Source: Liopterus haemorrhoidalis
Taxonomy: Eukaryota > Arthropoda > Insecta > Coleoptera > Dytiscidae
Length of the DNA: 64,000 bases
Direction: 5' to 3'
Assembly (NCBI GenBank): GCA_963971575.1
Contig: OZ020611.1
Coordinates: 221,456,260-221,520,259 of the forward strand
The notes under the pieces were generated by a model, which saw nothing but the letters and a program-made list of their open reading frames with translations, was not told the DNA's origin and did no database searches. The position numbers and the translations under genes are program-made. Of this stretch, positions 34,110 to 45,797 are shown piece by piece. The number at the start of each line of letters is the position of its first letter. Positions within the stretch are counted from its first letter, which is position 1.

Positions 34110-34175
34110 TCTCACAAAAGGGCGCGGTTTGGCGGGTTTGCCCCGGGCGCCAAAAGAGCTAGCGCCGGCTCGGTA
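34110..34175. mobile_element. hAT-like terminal fragment
   Basis: GGGCGCGGTTTGGCGGG followed by CCCCGGGCGCCAAAAG and CTAGCGCCGGCTC is typical of GC-rich hAT subterminal DNA; the element body is missing. Confidence 0.4.
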
Positions 34176-34329
34176 AAACTGAAATATCCTGTATATCTAT
34201 AAAACAAGGTATCGTCTCTAACCTAACAGAAGTTGGTCTGGAAATGGGAAATTGTAAGTGGATATGGATCATATAGTTTTACCTCGAATAACGACATTTC
34301 GGATAATTCTCTATAGCAGCCCCTGCATA

Positions 34330-35435
34330 TAAAACTTGCTATGTACGGTTTCAGTCACAGTAGCTGTTCACTTATAGAATCGTATCTAACAAACAGAAAA
34401 CAGTTTGTATGCATAAATAATTCCAAGTCAGATTCGCTCAATATTATGTATGGAGTACCGCAGGGTTCAATTTTAGGTCCATTACTATTTTTATTTATTT
34501 CAATGATTTCTCTTCTGCTATTGAGACGAAATCTATTTTATATACCGATGATACGACCCTTATAACAAGATCATTGTCCCTGGAACACATGCAACATGTT
34601 TCTAGCGATAATTTATCTAAAGCAAAAGACTGGTATCTATCAAATAAATTATCATTAAATGACGAGAAAACACAAAATTTACTCATAACAACAAAAAATC
34701 ATAACTACAATAATCCGGATTGCATTAAATTTTTAGGAGTCCATATTGATCCTCATTTGATATGGGACCATCACGTTGCCCATATATGTGGGAAATTGTG
34801 CAAAACCATCTATCTTCTGAGAAACCTACAAAAATCAGTTACAAGGGATGTTTTATTAATTACGTATTTTGCGTTATTTCAGTCGCACATAGCATACGCT
34901 CTTTTAGCATGGGGACACTTTGCCTCTGCTGAAAGAGTTTTTAGACTACAGAGGCGTGCAATAAGAGTGATGGGGAGTGCATATTATAGAGCCGATTGTA
35001 GGTTACTCTTTAAAAAATTTAGAATTATGACACTACCATCACTTTTTATATATCACTGTTTAGTATATGTCCATCAAAACCTAAATTCTTTTGTCTCTTA
35101 TGAAGACGTTCACAACTACAACACACGTAATAAATCAAATATTTACCCTAATTTTACACGAATAAATAAATCAAGATATAGTATTAACTATTATTCTATA
35201 AAGTTTATGAATTTGTTACCAGTTTCTACGAAAGAATTAAGTTCAGTACAATTTAAAAAAAACAATTAAAAACTTATTGACTGAAAACCCAATGTATAGT
35301 TTTAAGGAGTTTTTTGAACTTAATTTATAACTGTATGTATCAATTATCATTTGTAATGTTATTGTAATTTATGTGATTGACTGTCCATTAATGATTATGT
35401 ATTATATGTGGACAATAAATAAATATTATTATGGG
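34330..35435 (+). pseudogene. jockey/CR1-like LINE, RT C-terminal half with TAA-rich tail
   Basis: The frame from 34341 reads [14 protein letters not shown] and [16 protein letters not shown]. After a one-base frameshift near 34495 it continues [12 protein letters not shown] and LYTDDTTLI (the catalytic YADD has become YTDD), then NKLSLNDEKTQNLLIT, IKFLGVHIDPHLIWDHHV, FQSHIAYALLAWG, RLQRRAIRVM and VHNYNTRNKSNIYPNF to about 35269. The 3' UTR ends TGTGGACAATAAATAAATAT. The element is 5'-truncated within RT. Its TAA-rich tail abuts a minus-strand Dong-like LINE. Confidence 0.9.
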
Positions 35436-37028
35436 GTTTGTCAGGTCTTGACAAGCGTCCACTAATCTCAAACTTCAGCAACCTTTTGAGCCGCGTCATA
35501 CTAGAGACTAGTGGAGCTAAATACACACGACTGCATCCCAAACCCTGGCGATATGCAGCCGCGGAAATTACGCCAGATCCAGTGCCCGCACAATGCGGAG
35601 CGACCCGAGCAGCACTGCTTTCTGCATCCTGCAGATCAAAGAGTTGGCAGAAGATCTGCAGACGGGAATGGACTCGATTTCCCTTCGATAGGAGGCTTTC
35701 ATGCCACCCAAAACACCAACTATCAGGACTACAAGCTTAACTTTATACCCGGGATACAGCTTTCTAAGCTCGGACAAGAGGTCCATATACTTGGACCTCT
35801 TTTTCCTCCTCCTTGAGAGAGATATTCTTCTCAGCTGGACTTGAGAATTCGATCACAAACATCTGTTTGGTCTCGATATCCAGGAGGGTTATGTCCGGCT
35901 TAGTGGCTGTCAGTAACCTCGAGGTGGGGAAGGAGTAATTCCAATAAATTCGGCACTTGGAATTTTCTACCACCGATTCTATGTCAGAAGGGACGTACGG
36001 TATGACCGGTATTTGGTCAATACCATAGGCATGTCTAAGATGATAGTAGAGCACGCGGAGAGCAGCATTATGTCGAGACACGTAGCTCGACGCTGCAAGA
36101 GATGGACAAGCAGACAGAATGTGCATTATCGTTTCAGAATGGTGGTGGCACAACCTACAGAGTGTGGACTCCGCTATTTGGAATATGTGGGCCCTGTATG
36201 CCAAAGTATTTATAACACCATCCTGACACGCAAACACAAAACCTTCTGTTTCCGATCTCAAACCAGCAGACTTAAGAAACGAGAACGTGAGTTCGGTGGA
36301 CAACTCTAGACTTTTAATATGTTTGAAGAACACAGAGTGCATACTTTTACTCATGTGTTCTTTTGTCAACATGTCTGTCTCGCCTCGTTTCACCGAACCG
36401 GTAACTCTGTTGTACTCCTCCCGAGAGAGTTGTACTCCAGCGTTTTCCCTGACGGGACTCAAGTCTGCCAGGTTAAATCTCGTTGCTGCTCTTCGCGCTG
36501 CCTGGTAAAGAAAAGCCCCTTTGCCACTAAATTCGTGCTCACTAATGAATTTTAATAGTGGGTCCTGACTTCTGAGGATACTGTTAGCTGTAACCAGGAC
36601 GAGTCGATCGTGCAAACACTCTAGATTTAGTAATCCCCGACCCCCATTTTGACGAGGGAGGTAAATGCGCTGCACAGAAGATTTCGGGTGAAGACTTCGG
36701 TTGATGTTCATGATCTTTCTGGTTCTTCTGTCGAGATCCTTAAGATCATCAACATTCCATTTCATTACACCAAAAGTGTATGAAATTAATGGGACAGCAA
36801 GCATGTTTGTGGCAACGATCTTGTTCTTGCCAGACAGACATGATCTCCATATCTGCCTAAGTCGTGCCATATACTTGCTGCGAAGGGCCTGCTTAATAAG
36901 AGTGACATCTTGGACACCTCTCTCACTGATGCCTAAAAATGTGTAAGACCCTTCGGCATTAAGATGTCTTATAATGCTCCCATCAACCAATTGAACGTCT
37001 TCACCGTTGTCTAAACCTTTTCCTCTGT
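35436..37028 (-). pseudogene. Dong/R4-like LINE: RT tail, zinc knuckle and restriction-like endonuclease
   Basis: The longest open frame in the window (36990-35764, 408 residues, minus strand) encodes the C-terminal half of a REL-type non-LTR retrotransposon. It begins in the RT thumb region (LVDGSIIRHLNAEGSYTFLG), followed by VPLISYTFGVMKWNVDDLKD and LDRRTRKIMNINRSLHPKSS, and runs to a CCHC knuckle (CRLCHHHSETIMHILSAC) about 120 residues before the end. It then has the restriction-like endonuclease signature KPDITLLDIETKQMFVIEFS. A frameshift near 35790 moves the last 70 residues (LLSELRKLYPGYKVKLVVLI) into another frame ending at 35568. This architecture (single ORF, C-terminal REL endonuclease) is that of the R2/R4/Dong group. 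The 5' end is truncated at about 37025 beside an ATT run. Confidence 0.88.
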
Positions 37029-37072
37029 GTATATTATTATTATTATCATTATTATTATTATTATTATAGCAA
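37029..37072. repeat. (ATT)n microsatellite
   Basis: Nearly pure ATT repeat (TAA on the other strand) directly at the 5' end of the Dong-like LINE; probably part of its target. Confidence 0.9.
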
Positions 37073-37988
37073 CTTAAAGTAAAGATCCTATGCTCTTAAA
37101 AAATTCCAGTACCCTAAGCAAGGGAAAAAAGTTTATAAAAAATCTTTGTCCTAAATTCGATTTAGCACTGAATTTCAAAGGTTGTTTTTTGTAAAACAAA
37201 TCAATATAAGCTTAAGGAAGATTGATTGTAAAAATATCTCTTTAAATGTAAATATTTCCTTAGTTATTTTCTCTGAAATCTCTATTTCATTTGAATCTAT
37301 TAGTCAGTAAGTAAGTTAATTCTATAGTTGTATTCATTGTCGCATCTTCAAACTACATTAATGTTACTTAACAATTCTGTTTCTTATTCATTACAAACTA
37401 AATTAGCTTAATTTACATATTTTTTTCTCAGACTTTTTCACTTTTTTCTTCTCCATTAAATGAATCCGTTATTCGTTCTCTAATCCATTTCCGTAACCGA
37501 ATGTTAGCGAAATTAACCGAATACTCACGAGTCTCATAGGTGACGCTTTTGTCCTCGAGATGGGCGTGGAAAATAAAATAAAGTGTTGCATCGAATCAAG
37601 AACACACGAGCTTTTGTTTCCAAGTTCATCAGGATTCTTCTTCTTTTTCCTTCTACTTTTATACGTCATTGTCATTGACGTGTACGGGTCAATATGAAAC
37701 AATTATTTTGTTTTCTTTTCTTGTTCGAGAAAATACTGGTGACCTGCATTAAGATGAAAAGGATTGCGTCAAATGAGATATTCACTTGTTTTAAGTGTTG
37801 CAATTATTTTTATTTTACTGTTTCATTTTCTTCACTTAATTCCAGTAGCGGCTCGTCATTAGGAGCCAGAGAAATGCAACGGCAGGAAATTTATTTATAA
37901 ATGTGTGCCTGTACCACTCTTAGATATTTTTCAGCTATAAAGTATTTTGCGACCTACGCATGTCTATCAACTCATTATAAAGCCTATA
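37073..37988. other. no gene recognised
   Basis: About 900 bp; CAGTAGCGGCTCGTCATTAG at 37844 resembles a hAT end without a partner. No coding frame was recognised. Confidence 0.4.
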
Positions 37989-39285
37989 CCAAGGGTGAGA
38001 AACTTGCGGCCTTATCATAGATTTAAATTTTGTTTATCTGTAATCCATTTTTAAAGTGAAACACTTCTATGAGCACGTTTCTGGATCGATAAGTGACAAA
38101 AGCACGTCATAAAAATGTACCTCTTTCGCCGACACTCAGCTCCATAGTCGGAGAATATGTAAAGAATCGTTTAGACCGCCGGAACAATGACTAAACTTTC
38201 ATAAACCACCCGTCCTGAAAATTTCTTTGAATGCATTGTAGGATTTTTTTAGAGATTTTAACTCTTTAGAATTCAACTTTAGAATTCAGATAATAAAATA
38301 CAATTAGAAACCTTACGTTTCAGCACGTAACTTATATATTTTTTATGGTTCATTGCTCACGGAGATATTGCTTAATAACTTTGAACACTAGCATCTCCTT
38401 AAACAATGCTTAAACCCTTTTTTCTAGAAATGCCTAGAAATGGCTTATAAAAGATCTCGTCTCTCTGAAGACGAGATCAGATAGTATTCGGTCCAGTTAG
38501 CATTAACATCTAATTTGTTGAATTCTTAGAGGCACTGTGTCGGCATTCTGGTGGTTTATCCCAGTGGTCTCCAAAAGGGGTACGCGTACCCCGAGGGGTA
38601 CGCCAATAATTATAGGGGGTACGCCACATTTCTCTTCAAAATACTTTGTCCTCTCGCGCGCACAAAATTATAACTGAAAACAAAATACGTATATTGTTTT
38701 ATTTAAAATAAATAAATTAAAAAAATAACTTGATTTTCTGCATTCTTTCCGTTCATTTCCTGAAAAAAGTCATTTTTGACACACACAAATACAAATATAT
38801 ATATATATATATATATATGTTAGGCCCTAATATATATATTAACACCCTAATAATTAGGGGGTACAATTTATGATTATTTTCGTCATAAGGATACGCGGTC
38901 AAAAAAGTTTGGAGACCACTGGTCTAACCGATTCTATTTGTTTTAATTTTTCTCATTATTTTTACATATATTTTAAACTAATTGTAAATATTACTTTTAA
39001 TAAATCAAATTCATTAATTTTAAACCGTCTTACTTAACATGTGTAAACATTCACATTTAAGAACTTAAGTGAACAGCTAAGATCCAAACTAATTACAAGA
39101 AGCCTGATCAGTCGGTTGGTAAGTACACTAATACATATCATTTAATTCACATATCGTAATGATGAACCCTGGATAACACTTACGCCTACTACCCGAACTC
39201 TTTTAGTCAGAAATATCATTTCAGTTTGAGATCAACCTTCATATTATATCACAGGCTCGCTACCTAGTTGATAATAAATATATGG
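37989..39285 (+). mobile_element. repeat family D, copy 2, with two insertions
   Basis: Begins near CAAGGGTGAGAAACTTGCGG (hAT-like) and follows family D copy 1 (17089-17889) block by block. Two insertions distinguish it: about 130 bp at 38394-38523, containing a GATCTCGTCTCTCTGAAG hairpin, and a 359-bp hAT MITE at 38563-38921. No ORF is present. Confidence 0.65.
38563..38921. mobile_element. 359-bp hAT MITE in family D, empty site known
   Basis: The ends CAGTGGTCTCCAAA and TTTGGAGACCACTG are inverted repeats. Flanking 8-mers are GTTTATCC (38555-38562) and GTCTAACC (38922-38929), matching at 6 of 8. Family D copy 1 at about 17540-17560 (TGATATATCCGATTCTATTT) shows the unoccupied site. A GGGGTACGC-rich subterminal part and a TA run (38798-38818) fill the element. 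Confidence 0.85.
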
Positions 39286-39564
39286 TGTGCTTCAAACACG
39301 ACCAGTTTTTGATCGTTCAGCGCATGACGTCATATGATAGCATTATTCCATTAAGCCGCATAAACACTAGTTTTCTGTGTTACTGTTTGGTAATTTTATG
39401 TATTTTTAAGTGTTTTAAAAACTGAAATTGCAAAATGCCTGTGCAGGCCACGTATGCACTAATTATTCTTAAAAAACTAAGAGAAGTCATATAAAGTATT
39501 ACAATATTCCTAAAAATGAAATATTTAATAGTAATCAAGGTAAATTAGTTAGTTACAAGTATTC

Positions 39565-39948
39565 GCTGTAAGTGTACCAACAAAAGGTGTTAAATAATGC
39601 GCTGATTTCTTGGGCACACAAGCAATTCAGTGCCAACCATTGGACAATCCAACAAGCACCGTCCCATGGATTCAGCACCGTCCCAATAAGCTCTTTTGAG
39701 ACAACAATATTTATACAATCACGTTCCACAGTTCATTTCTTCACAACAGTGGCATTCATACTCGCCAGTCTTGTATCCGATGAGCATCTCTATATGATCC
39801 ATTTTGGAGGCTAAAGTATTAACAAAAAAATATTGAAGTGTGGCAGTCGGGAAGGGCAATGAGTTCCACAGGCTCACATTCTTGCAACGCCTTCATCGGG
39901 AGACTTGATGCCATCTTCCGCGCCAGAGGTAACCATATCGAACAGTGA
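39565..39948 (+). pseudogene. Tc1/mariner-superfamily transposase, C-terminal remnant
   Basis: The plus strand reads VLNNALISWAHKQFSANHWT followed by IQQ and APSHG; in Tc1-like enzymes an Asp-containing QQD...SAPSHG is expected here, so the second catalytic residue has been lost in a small deletion. In another frame WHSYSPVLYPMSI, then after a stop SILEAKV, corresponds to the SPDLNP block, with Val at the third catalytic Asp position. CNAFIGRLDAIFRARGNHIE follows and stops at TGA 39946-39948. The order matches Tc1/mariner C-termini, but the style differs from the mariner copies elsewhere in the window. Certainly inactive. Confidence 0.7.
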
Positions 39949-40059
39949 CCTGTTTTTCATGAAATATAATGTATTTTCAACAATGTCCCAAAATATTAAA
40001 TAAAAAGATTCATAACTGACGAAACTACAGCAATTTTAATTAGTAACACTTCGAGTGAC

Positions 40060-40315
40060 GGACCCTGCATATATTGTGCTGGAGGGCTAAAAACAAGCGT
40101 TGTGAATCTATTGTTCCATTATTTCTCGGTCTATTTTTCTGTCTGCTGAAAGTCTGGATCCCAGATACTTATACTGCTCGACCTGTATTATCGTTTTTCC
40201 TTCAACTTTTATCAGATGTTTTTCTGGTTTTTGTACTGATGATTATACTTTTCGTTTTCTCGCAGTTGATTTTTATGTTTATTCTACTCAGCATTGGCAG
40301 AAAATAGTTACAGCT
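40060..40315 (-). pseudogene. LINE reverse transcriptase fragment
   Basis: Read on the minus strand, KINCEKTKSIIISTKTRK is followed, after a frameshift, by GKTIIQVEQYKYLGSRLSAD and RKIDREIMEQ, the segment just after the YADD box of many LINE RTs. Only about 80 codons remain, with stops. The plus-strand frame over the same DNA is hydrophobic but is only its shadow. Confidence 0.65.
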
Positions 40316-41017
40316 GTCTAGGTTACCTTGTTAAAACATTACTTTATATTGTATTAATGTTAACACTGAATGCTATTGATGAGATAGATGGGGTGACTAA
40401 AAACAAACAAGGTTCCTTCTTTCTTTTTGAATAATTGGATAGCGACCTACTATGTTTTTAAATAAGCTAATGGAACAAACCATCTTACTATAAATTATAT
40501 CAATCAGAGATCGGAACCAGCCTAGCAGATTGTCTAACAGATATTTGTGCAATTCTTCTTATAATCAATCATATAATTTGACAGATACATCAAAATTACT
40601 TCCTCTTTCGACGGAAATATCAGTTGATAAGAAAATCTTGAAATGAAAAATTTATAAAAACATTTATGCGATAATGCAACTTATTATCCAACAACTCCTT
40701 ATCGTTTAAGAAAAAACCTTACATTGCCCAAATTTTACATAACATACGCATAATAATCTAAATTCACATAGGTGATATATTTAAAAAAGTTCTTATATTG
40801 ATGAATGTTGATTTTGAATCAATATAAATAATACACTGAAAAGTACAAAAAAAAGAGAGCAGGGGTAAAATAGGTCAGCACCTACTAAGTGATTTTACAT
40901 CATTAACTTAACATCTTAGAGAAAAGTATTGAAGTAGGCTTTATAATATAGAGATTGGGATAGGGTATGGAAACTAGTATTAGCTAGGCCTGGCTGCTAG
41001 GGAGAATTATTTTCTTA
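40316..41017. other. no gene recognised
   Basis: About 700 bp without a coding frame or paired ends. Confidence 0.4.
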
Positions 41018-41019
41018 TA

Positions 41020-41600
41020 CGAGGGTTGCCTTTTATATTTCGGGATTTGAGATCAAAAGCAATTATTTATCAACAAAAGTGGCTTTTTTGTTTTTCAAAA
41101 TATTCTCCATGAAGATCAATACACTGTTACATGCGTTTGAACCAATTTTCGAAGCACTTTTTCCACTCAGATTGAGGCTTTTCCCACTGCGATTGTCAAA
41201 TTACATGGGATCCAACGCGAACAAATCTTTTTGACGGTAAAATGTTCATGCAATTGTGACTGTATGCTGGTCCCACTAATGCCCAAGGATACCTCAATCT
41301 CACAATAAGTCACATGACGATCTTACAGTATCATTTCACGCATAGCATCAATGTTTTCCGGAATAACAACCGATTTTGGACGACCTTCACGAAATTCGTC
41401 CTTAACCGAACTACGGCCACGACTGAAGTCGGCAAACCATCGATAAACAGTAGTCCTTGATGGTGCTTCATTGCCAAAAGTCAAATTAAGTGTATCGATG
41501 CACTGTTGTTGGGTTAACCCACGTCGAAAGTTGTAAAAAATAATCGCTCGAAAATGTTCACGATTTAATTCCATTTTTAGCCGAGATGATTTTTTTTTTC
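41020..41600 (-). pseudogene. mariner transposase N-terminal part, deleted element
   Basis: The minus-strand ATG at 41574 reads MELNREHFRAIIFYNFRRGL, TTVYRWFADFSRGRSS and EGRPKSVVIPENIDAMREMI, a well-preserved mariner DNA-binding domain of 83 residues before the first stop. The frame continues DRHVTYCEIEVSLGISGTSI and KKICSRWIPCNL, then jumps to sequence at the 3' end, so the whole catalytic domain is deleted. The 3' terminus CGAGGGTTGCCTTTTATATT follows TA at 41018-41019; the matching 5' inverted repeat was not found. Because it keeps DNA-binding but no catalysis, its product could at most have been an inhibitor; nothing indicates that it is expressed. Confidence 0.88.
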
Positions 41601-42600
41601 ACCCATATTAAGGCATAATTTAAATGCCTTAATGTGCATAATTCTATTTTTCTCAGATTTTTAAACCCATAAGTTTGATTCAAAAATTGGTTGAAAAAAA
41701 TTTTAGGAAATGTTTAATAAAAAAAGTTTTTTAATTACATTCATTTATATACATTTTAAGGGGCAAATTTAATATCCCACAAAATTTAAAAAAAAAACGA
41801 TATTTGTTTATAAAATCCTTTGATCAGAAAATTCGATAACTATGGATGCCATCCCATATTGGTACTACTGGGAATAAAAAGGAAATCAATTTAATATTTT
41901 TATGTTTGATGAATTATGTCCGTAGGTAATATAATTAATGAAATAATAGGATTTGAACCAGTGAAAAATAAAACAAGTTTATTTAACTATTTTGACTTAA
42001 ATAGTACCATAGCATTTTATGTTACTAGTGTTTTTGGTTTTACCTACAAAACCATAAAAATTGAAATATATTGCAAAACGATTAAATATGTTGATAATAT
42101 ATATAGTTTCCTACAGAATCGCATATTTTTTTATGAAAATGTACATACGTTATCTAATACTAGTTAATCAATTTTTTGTGATTTTTACTATATATTTTAA
42201 ACCCGAAAAGAACACCCTGTGCTCCATTGTATCCACGTATAGAATGTCTTCTGTTTCGGTAATTAGATTTTCATCAGTTTTTTACAAATGCTGCCTGGCA
42301 GAGAAACAAAGCCCTATTGTTTTTTTCTAACACAACGACGTGATTGTTACCGTATGTAAAAAGGCAGCTAAAAATATTAAAAAAACCTTACAGAAATTGT
42401 TTAAAAATACTCAAACGTCAGTAAAACACGTCGAATATTTTCACTGTAGTTATATTTCATGTCAAAAGGTCAGTCAATAAGTATCGGCGAAACATGGAAC
42501 ATTATTTTCGGTGTAGACCAGTGTTAGTAAAATAGATACATGCATTCCACAAAAAAAAAAAAAAACATTATACAGTAAAAAAATCACATTAAGGTTTAGA
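41601..42600. other. no gene recognised
   Basis: About 1 kb, very AT-rich, with a small AAGGCATAATTTAAATGCCTT palindrome near 41611-41633. Open frames here have no recognisable homology. Confidence 0.4.
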
Positions 42601-42603
42601 AGA

Positions 42604-44440
42604 TTAATTTTTAGGGTTTTGTAGGTATAACCACCAAAAAACCATTATAACGTGATTTATGTGTCTGTCAGTTTGTCTGTCTGTACGGTAGAAATTGTAG
42701 CCAAACGTCTTAACATAGAAAGTTAAAATTTTGAAGGCTAAAACAGCTCTATAACCCCCATATAGGAAAAATATTGAGAGTTCAAAAAAACACATCTTGA
42801 GATAAATATAAAAAAATATGTATTTAATAAAAAAATATATATTTTTTTAAATTTTGAGTGACGTATCAAATGAAATCTTTTAATGCGTGGATCAACAAGC
42901 AAATTTATATTTTTGAAAAATAAATTTTTTAATAGGATTTTTGCCAAAAATATGTCAATAAACTTTTGTCCCCCACTCTATCTCTCAGAGTGGTTGATCT
43001 AAAAATCTAATAAGAAAAAAACCATAATGAACATTTGTGGGAACAGGAATAGTTCAACGGGAATTTTCGGATAAGTTTTATTGAAAAATGTCGATCTTTT
43101 TGTGTCATTGATAAATAAAAATATATTTTTTAAATTCAGTGTCTAATTTCAAAAGAAGCTCTTAAGATAGGGTAACTGCAGCGAATTTCGACTACCAAAT
43201 TTATTTATTTTTTAATTTACGTACTATTCAATATTTTGGTAGGAAAGTGGTCCCAATCGATACCTCATTCACATATCTTTAGGTGCTAAATATTTTCACG
43301 ATGAAACAAGCTGTTATTACAACTTAAGTTCGTCATAAAAAAAAATATGAAAAAAACGTTGATTTCAAAAAAGTGATGTTAATATCGACTACCCTAAAAT
43401 TTTAAGATAATCAACGTTTCTTGTCTCTTTTACATTTTATTTAGGTAAAAGAATATAATAATACAGACTTTTAGTAAGACGTGATTTTAATTGTCGTCAA
43501 ATTAGGTAAGTCCAACATGTATGCATGTAATATCGACTAGTCCGTAGTAGCTTCATTCCTCTAGTCGATATTACCTGCAATCAAATCTGTTTTATTTAGC
43601 CTGTGATATTGTAACAAAATATTATGAAAATCAAATTTTACCAGCTAATATATATGCATTTGGATCAGTTCTTATCAGTTTATTCAATGCAAAATATTTT
43701 GTTCAATTTTCCTTTGATAAACAACTGCTGATTAAAACCTATAAAAAAATATTTTAACACTTAAAAAATATAAATATCTTCACTGTTCGTCTAACGACAT
43801 TCACAAGTGGCTTAAAATAAAGTGAGGTTAGTTTTTCACATAAAGATAGTGTTACGTTATACTACCGCTATATGGCAGCAATTATTTAGAGAAATAATGG
43901 GATAGTCGAAATTACCTGCGTAGTCGAAATTCGCTGCAGTTACCCTATAGATTAAGAAACAAAAAGCAGTTTTTTTAAATTAGTTTCTTTTAACACGATT
44001 TTAGCCAAAAATGTGGCAAAAAAGTTCTTTCCCGCCCCCTTTTAGCCAAAGGGGTGAAACTAAAAATCTGAAAAAATTATAGGTAATGAACATCAATCTG
44101 AGCCGGAAACGTACGAGAGGAATTTTTGATCAGATTGTGTTTTTGCAGTTTTTGTGTTTTTGAAAAAAATATTATTTTTTTCATGGCTAAATTATGGTTA
44201 ATAATGTTATGGATTTTTTGTATTCATAGCTAAGATAGTGCGTGTATTTTTTTGAAATTAAAAAAATATATATAAAAAAAAATAATAAAATACATTTTTT
44301 TAACAGTTGCGAACCAAGTTACACACACCGCAATACACTCTACTATAGAGAATTGTTTGAGAGTGTTCAGTTATTTAATTATACTAAAACACGCTTTCAA
44401 TATATTGAATGAATGACTTTGGATTTTCGTTTTTAAGGTA
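42604..44440 (+). mobile_element. repeat family A, copy 3, with a 776-bp insert
   Basis: Starts at the family signature TTAGGGTTTTGTAGGTATAA and keeps all the landmarks (GTCTGTCTGTACGG, TTGATCTAAAAATC, GAGCCGGAAACGTACGAGAG). A TIR element at 43170-43945 interrupts it at a TA. The right part (to GGTACCAAAGAGAAATATG near 44440) matches the same region of copy 2; the terminal signature is missing, and family C follows directly. Confidence 0.75.
43170..43945. mobile_element. 776-bp TIR element, TA duplication
   Basis: GGGTAACTGCAGCGAATTTC begins the left end and is inverted at the right (GAAATTCGCTGCAGTTACCC) in nearly perfect arms of about 26 bp. TA flanks both sides (43168-43169 and 43946-43947). 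Comparison with family A copy 1 (CTTAAGACGTAGATTA at about 9677) shows the empty site. TCGACTA-type motifs recur inside on both strands. No ORF; a Tc1/mariner or pogo-type non-autonomous element. Confidence 0.88.
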
Positions 44441-44481
44441 CCAAAGAGAAATATGTCATCTATACGTTTCTAAAATTAAAC

Positions 44482-44787
44482 CAGTGGCGAAGGAAGACCT
44501 CCGCTAGACTAGCCCTCCCATAAAAAAAAATAATAATTAAAAAATAATACATATTTTTTTTTTAATTTAAAAAAAGATTTAGGTAAATCTTTAAAAATAC
44601 ATCAAATTATGTCCTATACAGTTTTTTTTTTCCAAGGCTTGGTTTACTAGTTACGATTTTTTTTAAATTTTAATGTTTAATAACTTCCGTTTCCGGTTTC
44701 GGATTTTAATAAAAAACAATAGGGTTCTTCCAAATTATTAGGAGAATTTTTTAGTACCAGAACGAACTCGACGAAGTTAAACCGTTA
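44482..44787 (-). repeat. repeat family C, partial copy
   Basis: Starts CAGTGGCGAAGGAAGACC and follows family C through CAAGGCTTGGTTTAC and AGTACCAGAACGAACTCGAC, then stops abruptly at ACCGTTAT where a TAGAGATGGG-type hAT end begins. Confidence 0.7.
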
Positions 44788-44789
44788 TC

Positions 44790-44863
44790 AATGAGCCGGC
44801 TCAGCAAACTGAACGACCTCCACGGATCCGGTTCCGCAAACTAAGCCGAAACTCCCATCTCTA
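44790..44863 (+). mobile_element. TAGAGATGGG hAT, right-end fragment
   Basis: TGAGCCGGCTCAGCAAACTG to CTCCCATCTCTA matches the last 75 bp of the hAT at 24526-25535. The rest is absent and no target duplication is possible. Confidence 0.75.
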
Positions 44864-45797
44864 GTCCAAATACATCCAATCAAACAATTGACAAAGTTGA
44901 CATCTTTGTAAGAATTTACGATTCCCTTTTCATGTTAACTTAACAAAGGTCTAAAGTTACAGTAGCAAACATGTCTGCCCTTAAGTGTTCTATCTAAGAA
45001 ATAGATTATTTTTTATCATTTAACATTTTTAATATTTTAATTGTATGATTATATTGAATTTAATTAGGAAATCTTATTTCTAAAACAATACCAAAATCTC
45101 CTCCCTTACATACCCTTATAGTCGATCCGCCATTGTTCTCTTCCCAAAAAACGTAAAATATTTTAATATATCCAGAGAAGGTAAATAAAAATGATATATG
45201 AAAAAGAAAAACAGTGTAAACTGCATAAATATCTTTTAAAATATGAAAAATTTGTTTGCGCGTGAAGGTTATGTTGTCCGCGACACAGGACTGCGTTGTT
45301 AGTTGCATACCTATATTGGATATAAACTAATAAATATTTTTATGAGGACATTTCGTCGTAAAACGGCTTATATATGGGAATGTATCGACTTCAAATACAC
45401 CAAAGACGTGTCTCGAAACATGGATAAAGCGGGAGATATGAAATATACGGTAGTAAAAAAGAATAAAATAATTCATATCGCGAGATGGCGTGTGTGCATG
45501 TGTTGGTAGCACCTGCACGCTTCTACGTACCTACTCGTAGATCTAAATGTTCGTAGATTTCTCACTCTGAAATATTTACACAACTTTTGAAGTTGTTTCA
45601 ATAAACATAAACATACGGTGATTATTTATACAATATTTTTATATTTATTTTTATGAAAAATTGCATATTTTGTAAGGGTTTCAAGAAAACTACCTAACAT
45701 AAAGATCATGCAACGCTCTCTGGTTTTTCAGAAACTTACAGAGACATAAAGAACTAAATATCTCAATAATAATTGATATAGAAGGGTTCTACAGGTT
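44864..45797. other. no gene recognised
   Basis: About 930 bp; short frames on both strands near 45300-45520 overlap each other and look like chance. Confidence 0.4.

Noticed and set aside
36013..36946. Several plus-strand frames of 70-100 residues
   Set aside because: They all lie opposite the 408-residue Dong-like frame and share its DNA; no homology was seen.
40074..40307. Hydrophobic plus-strand frame resembling a membrane protein
   Set aside because: The opposite strand encodes a recognisable LINE RT segment (YKYLGSRLSAD), so the hydrophobic frame is its shadow.
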